A stretch of 64,000 bases of DNA from Bacillota bacterium (GTDB taxonomy: Bacteria > Bacillota > UBA4882 > UBA8346): the NCBI GenBank assembly GCA_023435565.1, contig JAEYRN010000042.1, positions 1-64,000 on the forward strand. Direction: 5' to 3'. Shown piece after piece: positions 51,426-59,689 of this stretch. Position numbers and translations under genes: made by a program. Position 1 is the stretch's first letter, and every line of letters begins with the position of its first letter. The notes beneath the pieces were generated by a model. The model searched no databases. It saw only the letters and a program-made list of their open reading frames with translations, and was not told where the DNA came from.

Positions 51426-51865
51426 TGGAAATCGAGAAGGTATTAAGTAAAATAAGCTTTAATAATTATGTTGTTGAAAAAATTGATTTTAGAATTAATC
51501 ATGATTTTCAAGAATATGAAAAAATACAGCTAGATATGAAATTTAATAGTAAAATTGATGTTAATATGGAAGAACATAGTTCGGTGATAAGTTTAGGTTG
51601 TCTCGTATTTAACGATTATTTAAATAAGAATTATCCTTTTCAATTATTAATTCAAATGAGGGCTTTTTTTGATTTTGAGAGTACTTTACCTCAAGAGGAA
51701 GTAGTGAAACTATTGGAGGTTAACGGTATTGCGATAGTATTTCCTTATTTAAGAGCATTGATTAGCAATATTACAATAAACTCCGGTATGCCACCGTTAA
51801 TCATTCCTACAATCAATATATCTAGCATGCTAAATCAAAAAAATGAAACAAAACAAGAGCCATAA
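51425..51865 (+). CDS. SecB-like chaperone
   Basis: A 146-residue protein. The C-terminal half matches SecB: NGIAIVFPYLRALISNITIN then SGMPPLIIPTINI correspond to the LFPYAR-E-I and G-x-PP/Q-L-x-L-x-P-x-N segments around SecB residues 100-140. The N-terminal beta strands are also comparable. SecB is largely proteobacterial; SecB-like proteins in Gram-positives are mostly solitary chaperones of toxin-antitoxin modules. Its start overlaps the preceding stop by one base. The stop codon lies inside the terminator hairpin. Confidence 0.75.
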   Translation: MEIEKVLSKISFNNYVVEKIDFRINHDFQEYEKIQLDMKFNSKIDVNMEEHSSVISLGCLVFNDYLNKNYPFQLLIQMRAFFDFESTLPQEEVVKLLEVNGIAIVFPYLRALISNITINSGMPPLIIPTINISSMLNQKNETKQEP

Positions 51866-51877
51866 GGCTCTTTTTAT
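51856..51877 (+). terminator. Terminator of the toxin-antitoxin-chaperone-like operon
   Basis: AGAGCC-ATAA-GGCTCT followed by TTTTTAT; the stop codon of the SecB-like gene forms the loop. Confidence 0.85.
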
Positions 51878-51910
51878 ATTTCTAATCAGTATTTACCAGT
51901 TAATCCCGCT

Positions 51911-52053
51911 AACCTTCGAAGTAATATCGAAGGTTTATATATTTTATAAAAAGCCTGGACTTAAAATCCAGGCTGTAGTCGGTCGAAAGTTCGACAAATA
52001 AGTTGGATTAGTCCGGCTTTTTTATTGTCCATTTTCGGGAGTCACTTCCCGAA
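51911..52053. repeat. Cluster of four short hairpins
   Basis: AACCTTCGA/TCGAAGGTT (51911-51935), AGCCTGGA/TCCAGGCT (51952-51974), GTCGAA/TTCGAC (51982-51995) and TTCGGGA/TCCCGAA (52034-52053) follow one another. Each is different in sequence. Together with the palindromes at 50.3 kb they frame the AT-rich module on both sides. Confidence 0.6.
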
Positions 52054-52159
52054 CATCATAAAATGATACTTATATTGAATGGTAAAAAAAGGGCGTAATA
52101 ATGACAAGGGTTTGCAAGGACGGTTTTTCAAAATAAATGATTGTGAGAGGGTGATTAAG

Positions 52160-52723
52160 ATGCTTAGTGATTGGAAAGTTTATCTTCACCGAAATAAAAC
52201 AAATGGCAAAGTTTATATAGGCATTACAAGTAATAGCTTAAAACAAAGATGGAAAAAGGGTCATGGTTATAAAGGATGTTGTAATTTTGAAAAAGCAATT
52301 AAAAGATATGGATGGAATGGATTTAATCATCAAGTTTTATTTACTGGATTAACAAAACAAGAAGCAGAAGAATTAGAAATAAAACTTATTGAAAAATATC
52401 AGTCTTTCAATAAAAAATTCGGTTATAACATGACAATGGGCGGAAGCGATAATATTCCAATTAAAGAAGTAAGAAAAAAGCAAAGCAAACAAAGGCTTCA
52501 TCTAATTAAAAATAAACCAGAATTACTTCAAAAAGCTATAAACGCCGCTAGTATTAAAAATTCAAAGCCTGTTAAATGTATTGAAACCGGAGAGTTATAT
52601 AAATCAGCAAGCGAAGCAACAAGGCTTACTAATATTAATCGTTGCTCCATAGCTAAATGTTGTCAGAAAAAAGTAAATACAGCCGGAGGATTTCACTGGC
52701 AGTATTGTTCAGGGGGTAATTGA
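52160..52723 (+). CDS. GIY-YIG endonuclease with NUMOD-type DNA-binding tail
   Basis: A 187-residue homing-type nuclease. WKVYLHRNKTNGKVYIGITS gives the V-Y and Y-I-G core. RWKKGHGYKG supplies the Arg, and AEELEIKLIEKYQS the catalytic Glu. The C-terminus has KPVKCIETGELYKSASEATR and LTNINRCSIAKCC, a NUMOD1-like helix-turn-helix DNA-binding repeat. The start at 52160 follows GAGAGGG; an upstream ATG lacks one. It is free-standing, not inside an intron, as many phage-borne copies are. Confidence 0.88.
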   Translation: MLSDWKVYLHRNKTNGKVYIGITSNSLKQRWKKGHGYKGCCNFEKAIKRYGWNGFNHQVLFTGLTKQEAEELEIKLIEKYQSFNKKFGYNMTMGGSDNIPIKEVRKKQSKQRLHLIKNKPELLQKAINAASIKNSKPVKCIETGELYKSASEATRLTNINRCSIAKCCQKKVNTAGGFHWQYCSGGN

Positions 52724-52724
52724 T

Positions 52725-52967
52725 TTGTTAGACAAATGCTTGGATTGTTCGGAATCTTCAAACGAAGTTTTACATTGTCCTATAACTGATTGCCCGCTCT
52801 ACCCCATCCGATTGAACCGGGCGAAGATATACGATAAAGATGATATTATCTATTTTAAAAAGAAATGCCTTGATTGTTGTTGTGGCCAGATGGAAGAAGT
52901 CAAACAATGTCCGGCGGCGGGGTGTCCGTTGCATGGATTCCGGGATCAGTATTGGGACAAAAAATAA
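52725..52967 (+). CDS. Cys-rich duplicated zinc-finger protein
   Basis: An 80-residue protein with two copies of a K-C-L-D-C...C-P-x3-C-P-L unit (residues 4-30 and 48-70): KCLDCSESSNEVLHCPITDC and KCLDCCCGQMEEVKQCPAAG. Each unit has four Cys in zinc-finger spacing. Such small proteins are common beside phage replication genes, with no assigned role. TTG start eight bases after GGGGG. Confidence 0.7.
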   Translation: MLDKCLDCSESSNEVLHCPITDCPLYPIRLNRAKIYDKDDIIYFKKKCLDCCCGQMEEVKQCPAAGCPLHGFRDQYWDKK

Positions 52968-52995
52968 ACCGGGTATAATAACCCCGGTATTTCAT
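52968..52995. terminator. Bidirectional terminator between convergent genes
   Basis: ACCGGG-TATAATAAC-CCCGGT is followed by T-rich sequence on the plus strand and, across the stem, by T-rich sequence on the minus strand. Confidence 0.7.
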
Positions 52996-52997
52996 TT

Positions 52998-53150
52998 TTA
53001 GGAAGACTTCATTTCAATTATTTTTTCAATCTCTTCAATCCTGGCTTTATTATCTTTGCCGTCGAATTGTTCTTCCGCTTCTAAAATAATTAACTCGGAA
53101 GAAAGTTTTTCGAATTCCTCTTGGGTTAATATTCCGTTGATTTTTTCCAT
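52998..53150 (-). CDS. Small acidic coiled-coil protein
   Basis: A 50-residue ORF: MEKINGILTQEEFEKLSSEL, IILEAEEQFD and GKDNKARIEEIEKIIEMKSS, wholly helical and acidic. A strong GGAGGG lies seven bases before the ATG. It is convergent with the Cys-rich gene. Function unknown. Confidence 0.6.
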   Translation of the reverse strand: MEKINGILTQEEFEKLSSELIILEAEEQFDGKDNKARIEEIEKIIEMKSS

Positions 53151-53279
53151 CTTAAACCCTCCAATACTTGGCGGCGGGTGTCGTACTGACCACTTAAAAA
53201 GAAACTATAGGACGCTGTTTAAATTCAGTAATAGTAAGGGCTTGAAATTGGAAGTGCAATAAAAGTGCGGTCCCCTACT

Positions 53280-53471
53280 CTATTTGTTTGGGTAAAGAGG
53301 TTTAATTTCCTCATTCTCATTTTTAATTCTTTCAATATCTGCACGTTTCACAAATGAACGTGAGCCCTTTTTGTAAATTACTAACCGTCCATTTTTAGCC
53401 CATCGATAAAGATTTTCGCGTTTAAAACCGCAAATTTCAGCAGCTTCATTTAATGTGATTAGTTCATCCAT
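53280..53471 (-). CDS. Excisionase-like helix-turn-helix protein
   Basis: A 63-residue protein. LITLNEAAEICGFKRENLYR then WAKNGRLVIYKKGSRSFVKR is a typical excisionase/MerR-type winged helix. GGGGAGGGG precedes the ATG. It is divergent from the small plus-strand genes and upstream of the partition/integrase block, so it may be the excisionase or a repressor of the partition operon. Confidence 0.8.
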   Translation of the reverse strand: MDELITLNEAAEICGFKRENLYRWAKNGRLVIYKKGSRSFVKRADIERIKNENEEIKPLYPNK

Positions 53472-53610
53472 TTTATAAATCCCCTCCCCTCAACTGAATT
53501 ATAACATGTATTTTGTGTATAAGAAAGATTATTTATGGAAATTATATTGCTTATATTAATTACATATGTTACAATTAGTATAAGGGAAAAACAAAGGGGA
53601 GGGGCAAACC

Positions 53611-53736
53611 ATGAAAAATCAATCAGTAATCCGGTTAAAGTTCTTACTCTGGAACACCAAGAACGACAGACAAAGGGAAGCTCTCCAAATAGTATTAGCA
53701 GCAATAGAAACCGGGGAAGAACTGCAAACAGCTTAA
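53611..53736 (+). CDS. Small hypothetical protein (41 aa)
   Basis: The ORF MKNQSVIRLKFLLWNTKNDR, QREALQIVLAAIETGEELQTA has GGGGAGGGG nine bases ahead of the ATG. It has helical content with a basic N-terminal half. Divergent from the excisionase-like gene; function unknown. Confidence 0.55.
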   Translation: MKNQSVIRLKFLLWNTKNDRQREALQIVLAAIETGEELQTA

Positions 53737-53759
53737 AAACTGAAAAGGAGGTCTTGTCC

Positions 53760-53915
53760 ATGTCAATTAATCAACTTCTAATTAACACCATAGTTAAAAA
53801 CACGACACACGGATTAACCGTGGAGGAAGAAGATTTATGTTTTCGGGCGCTCCTTCGAACCCTTACAACCGCAGAAAAGATTAGGGTAGTTAGAGAATTA
53901 CAGGAAAGTCATTAA
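53760..53915 (+). CDS. Small hypothetical protein (51 aa)
   Basis: The ORF SINQLLINTIVKNTTHGLTV, EEEDLCFRALLRTLTTAEKI, RVVRELQESH has a strong AAAAGGAGG site. It lies 23 bases after the preceding small ORF. All helical; not recognised. Confidence 0.6.
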   Translation: MSINQLLINTIVKNTTHGLTVEEEDLCFRALLRTLTTAEKIRVVRELQESH

Positions 53916-53983
53916 AGCATTGCTAGTATTCAGGGAGTTTTAGGGGAAGTTAGACCTAAAAAATTATAAGGAGGTATCGTTTT

Positions 53984-54262
53984 ATGAGTAAACAGAATCA
54001 ATTATCAGAACTAGAAAGGTTAGCTGAAGCATTTTGCCATATTGCGGATGATTTTATCATTCAATATTCCAAGAAATATCCTGGTTTTGAACTTGATAAA
54101 AAATCCTTAGAATTCGGCATTGTGGCCGGGTGTTGTGGTTTTAAAGATAAAGCTGAAAAAATCCTTGAAGAAAAGGGCTATACTATTCAGATTGAATCAT
54201 TTGATTGGGGAATATGGCGCGGGGAACAGCTTAGAAGCCATATTTTAAATAAGGGGGAATAA
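53984..54262 (+). CDS. Hypothetical protein
   Basis: A 92-residue protein (ELERLAEAFCHIADDFIIQY, then KYPGFELDKKSLEFGIVAG). It is a compact alpha/beta protein with AAGGAGGT ahead of its ATG. No family recognised. It precedes the ParM-like gene. Confidence 0.6.
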   Translation: MSKQNQLSELERLAEAFCHIADDFIIQYSKKYPGFELDKKSLEFGIVAGCCGFKDKAEKILEEKGYTIQIESFDWGIWRGEQLRSHILNKGE

Positions 54263-54317
54263 TCCCCCTATCTCCCTTTTAAGGTGGTGGTAAGTCAATT
54301 TTTTTTTAACTGTTTTA

Positions 54318-54342
54318 GTAATACTCAGTAATACTTATAAAA
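54318..54342 (+). promoter_or_regulatory. Short tandem repeat before the ParM-like gene
   Basis: AGTAATACTCAGTAATACTT contains two tandem AGTAATACT units 15-40 bases before the start codon. In ParM/ParR systems the centromere and operator lie in this position. Two repeats are fewer than usual, so only an operator role is proposed. Confidence 0.4.
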
Positions 54343-54357
54343 AGGAAGGTGTATCAA

Positions 54358-55374
54358 ATGAAATTGCATTTAGGAATTGATGTAGGTTTTAGCCGTACTA
54401 AAGGAACCGGGAGTGATGGCAAGCAAACAGATTTTATTTCCCAGATCGCGCCATTCGAACCGGTCAAGTTTGTTTCTAATGTGAAAGACATTCCCTATTC
54501 TCAAAGAATGGTTGTAAGCTATAATTCAGAGAAGTTTTTTGTTGGTGAATCGGCAGGAAAACAATCTTTACCGAGCGCAACCATTCAGCGGACCCGGACG
54601 GTCAACCGGGAAGGGGAATTGCTTTTGTTGGGCGCTATGGGAAACCTAATCGACAATAGCCCGGAGCATATTAATTTAGTGGTTGGCCTTCCGGTTAGCA
54701 ATCTCGATTTAAAAGACAAATACATTGAAATGGCAAGCGGAAAACATACCTTCACCCTGCTTGAATTGGATGGATCATACCGTAAAGAAATTACCGTATC
54801 CGTGGATAATATCGCTTGCCTTCCGCAACCATTCGGGAGCCTGTTTGATTCGGTTTTAGACAATAGAGGCCAATTCATAGCTTCAGCAGTTGCGGCCGGT
54901 AATGTTGGAATTCTTGATATTGGTTATGGTACAACAGATTTTTTACGGTCCCTTAATCTTGAATTCAAGAATAAGTTATCCTGCTCAGTTGAGGGAATCG
55001 GCGGCTTTATGATTGCTCAGACCTTATCAAATTTGATTTATGACAAATACCAAGAAAGAATCCAGATTGAGGATATTGATCCTTATGTTAAAGGCGCCGA
55101 CTTAATGCTTAACGGTGAAGTAATTAAACTTACTGAACTCCGTAAGCAATCATTTAAAATGAGCGCTGAAGCAATCCTTTCCCGGTTGGTCAGTTTATGG
55201 CCGGACTTAAACCGGTTGGATTTAATCATTATAACCGGCGGCGCTTCACTCCTGATCGGGGATTATCTTGCCGGACGGTTGGGTAAAATGGCGCTGGTTG
55301 TAACTGACCCTGTTTTCTCCAACGCTAAAGGATACCTGAAATATTCCCTGATGAAGTGGGGCGGCCGTCAATGA
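54358..55374 (+). CDS. parM: ParM-like actin-family partition ATPase
   Basis: A 338-residue actin-fold protein: phosphate-1 LGIDVGFSRTKGTG, INLVVGLPVSN, phosphate-2 VGILDIGYGTTDFLRS, and the adenosine loop LIIITGGASLLIGDYL. These are the landmarks of ParM/Alp-type DNA-segregating filaments. The ATG at 54358 is preferred to a GTG three codons earlier because AAGGAAGG is then correctly spaced. It is followed by an overlapping small gene in the ParR position. It would move excised copies of the element apart at division. Confidence 0.85.
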   Translation: MKLHLGIDVGFSRTKGTGSDGKQTDFISQIAPFEPVKFVSNVKDIPYSQRMVVSYNSEKFFVGESAGKQSLPSATIQRTRTVNREGELLLLGAMGNLIDNSPEHINLVVGLPVSNLDLKDKYIEMASGKHTFTLLELDGSYRKEITVSVDNIACLPQPFGSLFDSVLDNRGQFIASAVAAGNVGILDIGYGTTDFLRSLNLEFKNKLSCSVEGIGGFMIAQTLSNLIYDKYQERIQIEDIDPYVKGADLMLNGEVIKLTELRKQSFKMSAEAILSRLVSLWPDLNRLDLIIITGGASLLIGDYLAGRLGKMALVVTDPVFSNAKGYLKYSLMKWGGRQ

Positions 55375-55655
55375 GACAGTTTAATTTTAAGATGTTCGAG
55401 GATGAAGATCCGGACATAATTAAAAAACTGTTTGCTCTATCCCGTCGGCAAAGGTCGGAAGAAATCAGGAAAGCTTTAAGGGCTTATTTTAGGGGTCAAA
55501 CCGGAACGGTTAGGGTAATTCCTTCCGCTTCAGATACTCCCCTTTTGAACGAGGTAAGCGATTCTATATTAGAGATTCAGGGGAACCCGGAGCCGGAACA
55601 AAGCCCGGAGGATATCGCCAGGGAGAACTTGGAGAAATTGAAAAATCTTTTTTAG
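55371..55655 (+). CDS. ParR-like adaptor, ribbon-helix-helix type
   Basis: A 94-residue protein. RQFNFKMFEDEDPDIIKKLF then ALSRRQRSEEIRKALRAYFR suggests an N-terminal ribbon-helix-helix (F-N-F strand plus two helices). A proline/serine linker leads to a helical C-terminal tail (PEDIARENLEKLKNLF) suited to filament binding. It overlaps the ParM-like stop (ATGA). This is the size and position of ParR proteins; the sequence itself is too short for certainty. Confidence 0.7.
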   Translation: MRQFNFKMFEDEDPDIIKKLFALSRRQRSEEIRKALRAYFRGQTGTVRVIPSASDTPLLNEVSDSILEIQGNPEPEQSPEDIARENLEKLKNLF

Positions 55656-55667
55656 GAGGTGTATTAA

Positions 55668-56912
55668 TTGGCTAAGAAAAGACGTTCAAACGGTGAAGGA
55701 AGCGTTTATCAACTTCCTAACGGTACTTGGAGGGGTCAGGTTACTACCGGGATAAATCCAAAGACCGGAAAACCAAAAAGACAAAGCTTTACCGGGAAAA
55801 CCAGATCGGAAGTTACCCAAAAGATGACTAAGGCGCTCCACGAACTCCAAACGGGAAGTTATATTGAACCCTCTACCCTAACTGTTAGTCAATGGCTAGA
55901 AGATTGGTTAAAAGGCCGGAAACCACACATTGAGGAAAGCACTTACATAACCTATGAAACCATGATTAGATGCCATATTAAGCCGGAATTAGGGGAATTT
56001 AAATTAAGGAACTTACGGACCAGGGATATTCAGAATTTGATTAACTCTAAAATGGAAAATGGCCGGTTTGATGGTAAGGGTGAACTTTCAACCAGAACAG
56101 TAAAATATATTTACTCCACCATTCAATCAGCATTAGGACAAGCTTTAAAAGAAAGATTAATCCCTTATAATCCCGCCGATGCCGTGGAATTACCCAAACA
56201 AACGAAAAAGGAAATTGAAACCCTTACCCAAGAGGAAGTATCCAAGTTTTTAAGTACGGCAAAGGAAGATAAGGCCGATTTAATCCGGAGGGCCAGAACT
56301 GAAGAAACAAAAACAATCTTTACTTATCAAAGCAGCCTATATTACAACCTTTTTTATTTAGAGCTTGCCAGCGGGTTAAGGCGCGGTGAATTGCTTGGCT
56401 TGGTATGGGATGATATTGACTTTGAAAACGAAGTGATTAATGTAAAACGCCAATTAGTAAGGAGTAAGGAAAAAGGGCTTATTCTAAAGAACCCTAAAAC
56501 CGAAGGTTCAATAAGAGTGATTAAGATTGACAATATTACTGCAAAGAAGCTTAAAACCCATAAAGTCAATCAAAGTAAGGTTAAACTTATCCTTACTGAT
56601 GAAAGATTCAAGAATACTAATAATCTGGTATTCTGCAATGAAGAAGGGAAACCGATTGATCCCCGGAACTTAGCAAGACACTTTGATTTTTTATTGAAAA
56701 AGGCCGAAATAAGGCATTTTAGACTTCATGATTTACGGCATACTCACGCTACCCTTTCCCTAGAAGCCGGGGCGGATATGAAATCCATGCAGGAACGGTT
56801 AGGACATACCACATTCAAGACAACGGCGGATACCTATAGCCACGTAACCAAGAAGATGGCGGAAAAAGCGGCTAATATTATTGGGGGTGTTTTGGAAGCT
56901 TGCGAGAAATAA
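55668..56912 (+). CDS. int: Tyrosine site-specific integrase
   Basis: A 414-residue phage/ICE-type integrase. The N-terminal AP2-like arm-binding domain (GEGSVYQLPNGTWRGQVTTG) is followed by a SAM-like core-binding domain and a catalytic domain: Arg in ELASGLRRGELLGL, HxxR in RLHDLRHTHATL, and the final His...Tyr in LGHTTFKTTADTYSHV. TTG start eight bases after TTAGGAGGTG. It lies 120 bases from the tRNA-Ala whose 3' end is duplicated at 41.1 kb, so it is the enzyme that inserted this element. Confidence 0.95.
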   Translation: MAKKRRSNGEGSVYQLPNGTWRGQVTTGINPKTGKPKRQSFTGKTRSEVTQKMTKALHELQTGSYIEPSTLTVSQWLEDWLKGRKPHIEESTYITYETMIRCHIKPELGEFKLRNLRTRDIQNLINSKMENGRFDGKGELSTRTVKYIYSTIQSALGQALKERLIPYNPADAVELPKQTKKEIETLTQEEVSKFLSTAKEDKADLIRRARTEETKTIFTYQSSLYYNLFYLELASGLRRGELLGLVWDDIDFENEVINVKRQLVRSKEKGLILKNPKTEGSIRVIKIDNITAKKLKTHKVNQSKVKLILTDERFKNTNNLVFCNEEGKPIDPRNLARHFDFLLKKAEIRHFRLHDLRHTHATLSLEAGADMKSMQERLGHTTFKTTADTYSHVTKKMAEKAANIIGGVLEACEK

Positions 56913-57031
56913 AAATAAGCCCTATTACAGGACTTATTCGCGAAAGGTTTTTAATTAAGAAGTCTATTGCACACGAATTGCACGTTTTTTGATTCTAGCT
57001 TTTAAACCTCTTCCAAAAACCTCTATTTAAC

Positions 57032-57107
<76 letters not shown>

Positions 57108-57204
57108 GTATAGGCGTTAAGTGACAAATATTAATATATCAAAAGGGACGACAGTTGTCAATAGCCAGTTTTAGGCTGTTCTTCTTGAATTTAAACATAC
57201 AAAT

Positions 57205-57342
57205 TCAAGCGCTCTTATCCTCTTTGTCCACTTTAAATGAAGCCGCAGATTTAATTAAGTTGGCGCGGTATTTATCTACAAAACAAAACAGAACCAACCG
57301 ATTAGCCATAAACCATCTAACAAAATATACCCAAAACCGCAA
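57205..57342 (-). CDS. Possible small basic protein (45 aa)
   Basis: A TTG-start ORF seven bases after GGAGGTAGG encodes RFWVYFVRWFMANRLVLFCF, VDKYRANLIKSAASFKVDKE, DKSA: a hydrophobic N-terminal half and a basic tail. Nothing similar is recognised. It could be a small membrane-associated peptide or chance. Confidence 0.3.
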   Translation of the reverse strand: MRFWVYFVRWFMANRLVLFCFVDKYRANLIKSAASFKVDKEDKSA

Positions 57343-57407
57343 TTTCCTACCTCCATAATCCATTATGAGGTTTTACGGTAAATCGAATCCTTCTTTACCT
57401 TAACTAA

Positions 57408-58148
57408 TTATTGCATCATAATTATAGTTTCGATCGTTGCCACCAAATTCTGAAGCCCATGCATAGCAATGGTCACATAAATCGATCCGCTCTTTAGTCT
57501 GGCATAACCGAAGAGCAATCCTCCCAGAAAAATTTGGAGTACCCCATACCAATCATATTGCATATGCAGTAGAGACCAACATAATGCGGTCAATACTATG
57601 GCCCCGAAGGGTTTTAACCATGAGAGACTAAGACCTTTTAACAAAAAACCTCGATAAAAAAGTTCTTCAAATATAGGAGCGGCAATTATCAAAGCGAAAT
57701 ATAAAAGCCACGGGAATTTTGCTGTTTGGACTGCGTTAACCATAAAATCGGTAACAATCGGTTTTTTTAATAGAAAAGTACATGTATCGCTAAGAACTAA
57801 AAAAACTGCGGCAATGAACAACCAAAAGCCTAGCTGTTTCAATGAAACCCCGGTTAGTCCCAGATATTCCAGAAAGGAGCGACCTTGAAAATAGCGAGTG
57901 ATTAAAATGATAAAAGCCACACCGACTATTCCGCTCAAAATAGTTACTAAAGCTAGAAATAACCCATTTCCTACTACTTCTTCAACTGATATAGTCGAAC
58001 CCCTAATTGCCTCAAATATATACAACCCAATTAATACAAAAACCTGAATAATGAACTGGGATAAAAAAATTAAGAGTCCGAACCCAACAACTCGACCGGT
58101 GGAAAGTGATTTGCGATTTACAATATTAGTATCAAGCCGATCTGACAT
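57408..58148 (-). CDS. CPBP-family intramembrane metalloprotease
   Basis: A 246-residue multi-spanning membrane protein. The motif APIFEELFYRGFLLKGL (EExxxR) and the later SLLHMQYDW and LFGYARLKSGS (His and Asn/Ser region) with TIAMHGLQNLVA form the CPBP/CAAX-protease active site. The start at 58148 follows AAGGGGA. Substrate unknown; bacterial members include bacteriocin-immunity and regulated-proteolysis proteins. Confidence 0.88.
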   Translation of the reverse strand: MSDRLDTNIVNRKSLSTGRVVGFGLLIFLSQFIIQVFVLIGLYIFEAIRGSTISVEEVVGNGLFLALVTILSGIVGVAFIILITRYFQGRSFLEYLGLTGVSLKQLGFWLFIAAVFLVLSDTCTFLLKKPIVTDFMVNAVQTAKFPWLLYFALIIAAPIFEELFYRGFLLKGLSLSWLKPFGAIVLTALCWSLLHMQYDWYGVLQIFLGGLLFGYARLKSGSIYVTIAMHGLQNLVATIETIIMMQ

Positions 58149-58468
58149 TGAACATCCCCTTAAGAAGACTTTAAACAAAAGCTAAAATTTTATGACAACT
58201 TGAATAATCTAAATATATAATATTCAGCAAAATTTTGAAAAATCCTTCCTGTTATTTCTTTTTTCTACCAATACATACATATTTAATGTTTTTTTAATTC
58301 GATTCCTATAAAACACAATGCAATATTAAACGCTTTTTTTAAAGCAGTAGATCTCTTCCCCAGACTTTGCATAGTTTAATTTTTCTGTCCAAAACCTGCT
58401 AATCCTGACATCCAGTTGTCACTATTTAGAGTTATAATTGTTATGATTACTTTTTGATGAGGAAAAGA

Positions 58469-59683
58469 ATGATTATTGAAGAATATGAAGCCAAGACACT
58501 AGTAAGACCCAGCTATCCCAGTCTCTTTGCCTGGATGGAGTATACGCTCAACCCTTATCAGGGCTGTGCTCATAACTGTGGTTACTGTGACGGCAAGTCG
58601 GAGCGTTATCGAATGCATACCGACTTTGGCACGAAAATTAGGGTCAAGCGAAACGCCCCGGAACTTCTGGAACGATTTTTAATAAATAAGGGACTAAGGT
58701 CTGTTAGAATGGTCCAGGGTTCTCTATTTGGGCCGGAGAGGTCCCAACCCGAATTTACCCTGTTTATCGGAGGAGGGGTCTGCGATGTCTATCAGCCTGT
58801 CGAAGTCGAAAAACGACTAATGAGACAATTGTTGCAATTGGCTTATGATTATGGAGTGCCCGTGCTAATCTTGACTAAAAGTGAATTGGTTCTTGAAGAT
58901 TTGGACCTCTTAAAAAAGGTCAATCAAGAGACCCATGCCGGAGTTAGTCTGACAATTACCTTAGCTGATAAGGGAATAAGTAAAATTTTTGAACCGGGCG
59001 CCAGCGGGCCTGAGGAGAGATTCCATACGATACAGCAGTTGAGGGAGGCCGGCATCAACTCAGGCGTTTACCTAATGCCAATCCTTCCCTTCATCGGTGA
59101 TACCGATGCCAATCTAGATACAATCTGCTCCAAGGCGAAGGCATCAGGAGCGGAGTTCGTTCATGCCTGGGGATTGACCTTGACCCCAGGTAGGAATAAA
59201 GAGGAATTCTTTCATACCCTGGAAGATTACTTTCCAAAAATGCTCCCCAAATACCGTCTTCTTTATGGTAATAACGACCGTTACGGTAAATTCAATCCTA
59301 GAATAGCCACACAATTTAGCGTGGCCAGCCCAGAACTTAAAGCCTTTCGGTTGATTTATGAGTCGGGTTTGGATTACACAGCCAAGCGTTTCATCCCTGC
59401 GGGACGGATTCGCTCCAATCTACGGGTTTCAGAGGTGTTGATGCGGGCCGCCTACCTAAAAGGGACCTTCCTGGGCACATGGCAGGAAGCAAAGCGGTTA
59501 ATCCAGGGAGCAATACTCCTGGAGAAGCTGGAACAAGATGTCTTTGAACTATCACGGGAGCAACTAAATCGAATCGGTCTCCCTTCGGAGACCCATCCCT
59601 ATCTAGCGGAACTATTTCTCGGTGACTGCTCAAAAAGTCTTACCGAACTTGAAAAGCAGGTCTATCAACGATCCCTTTTATAA
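58469..59683 (+). CDS. Radical SAM protein, spore-photoproduct-lyase-like
   Basis: A 404-residue protein. The N-terminal LNPYQGCAHNCGYCDG carries the CxxxCxxC cluster motif that binds the [4Fe-4S] centre used to split SAM. The SPL-type layout (short N-terminus, ILTKSELVLEDLDLL, VSLTITL, then LPFIGDTDANL) groups it with SplB-like/COG1533 enzymes. The photoproduct-lyase-specific Cys near the C-terminus is not evident; the only Cys there is in LGDCSKSL. It may be a COG1533 relative rather than true lyase. ATG after GAGGAAAAG. Confidence 0.85.
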   Translation: MIIEEYEAKTLVRPSYPSLFAWMEYTLNPYQGCAHNCGYCDGKSERYRMHTDFGTKIRVKRNAPELLERFLINKGLRSVRMVQGSLFGPERSQPEFTLFIGGGVCDVYQPVEVEKRLMRQLLQLAYDYGVPVLILTKSELVLEDLDLLKKVNQETHAGVSLTITLADKGISKIFEPGASGPEERFHTIQQLREAGINSGVYLMPILPFIGDTDANLDTICSKAKASGAEFVHAWGLTLTPGRNKEEFFHTLEDYFPKMLPKYRLLYGNNDRYGKFNPRIATQFSVASPELKAFRLIYESGLDYTAKRFIPAGRIRSNLRVSEVLMRAAYLKGTFLGTWQEAKRLIQGAILLEKLEQDVFELSREQLNRIGLPSETHPYLAELFLGDCSKSLTELEKQVYQRSLL

Positions 59684-59689
59684 TTCACT

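Noticed and set aside
52079..52159. N-terminal extension of the GIY-YIG nuclease
   Set aside because: The upstream ATG lacks a ribosome site, and the extension is not conserved-looking. The GIY-YIG domain begins right after the ATG at 52160, which has GAGAGGG ahead.
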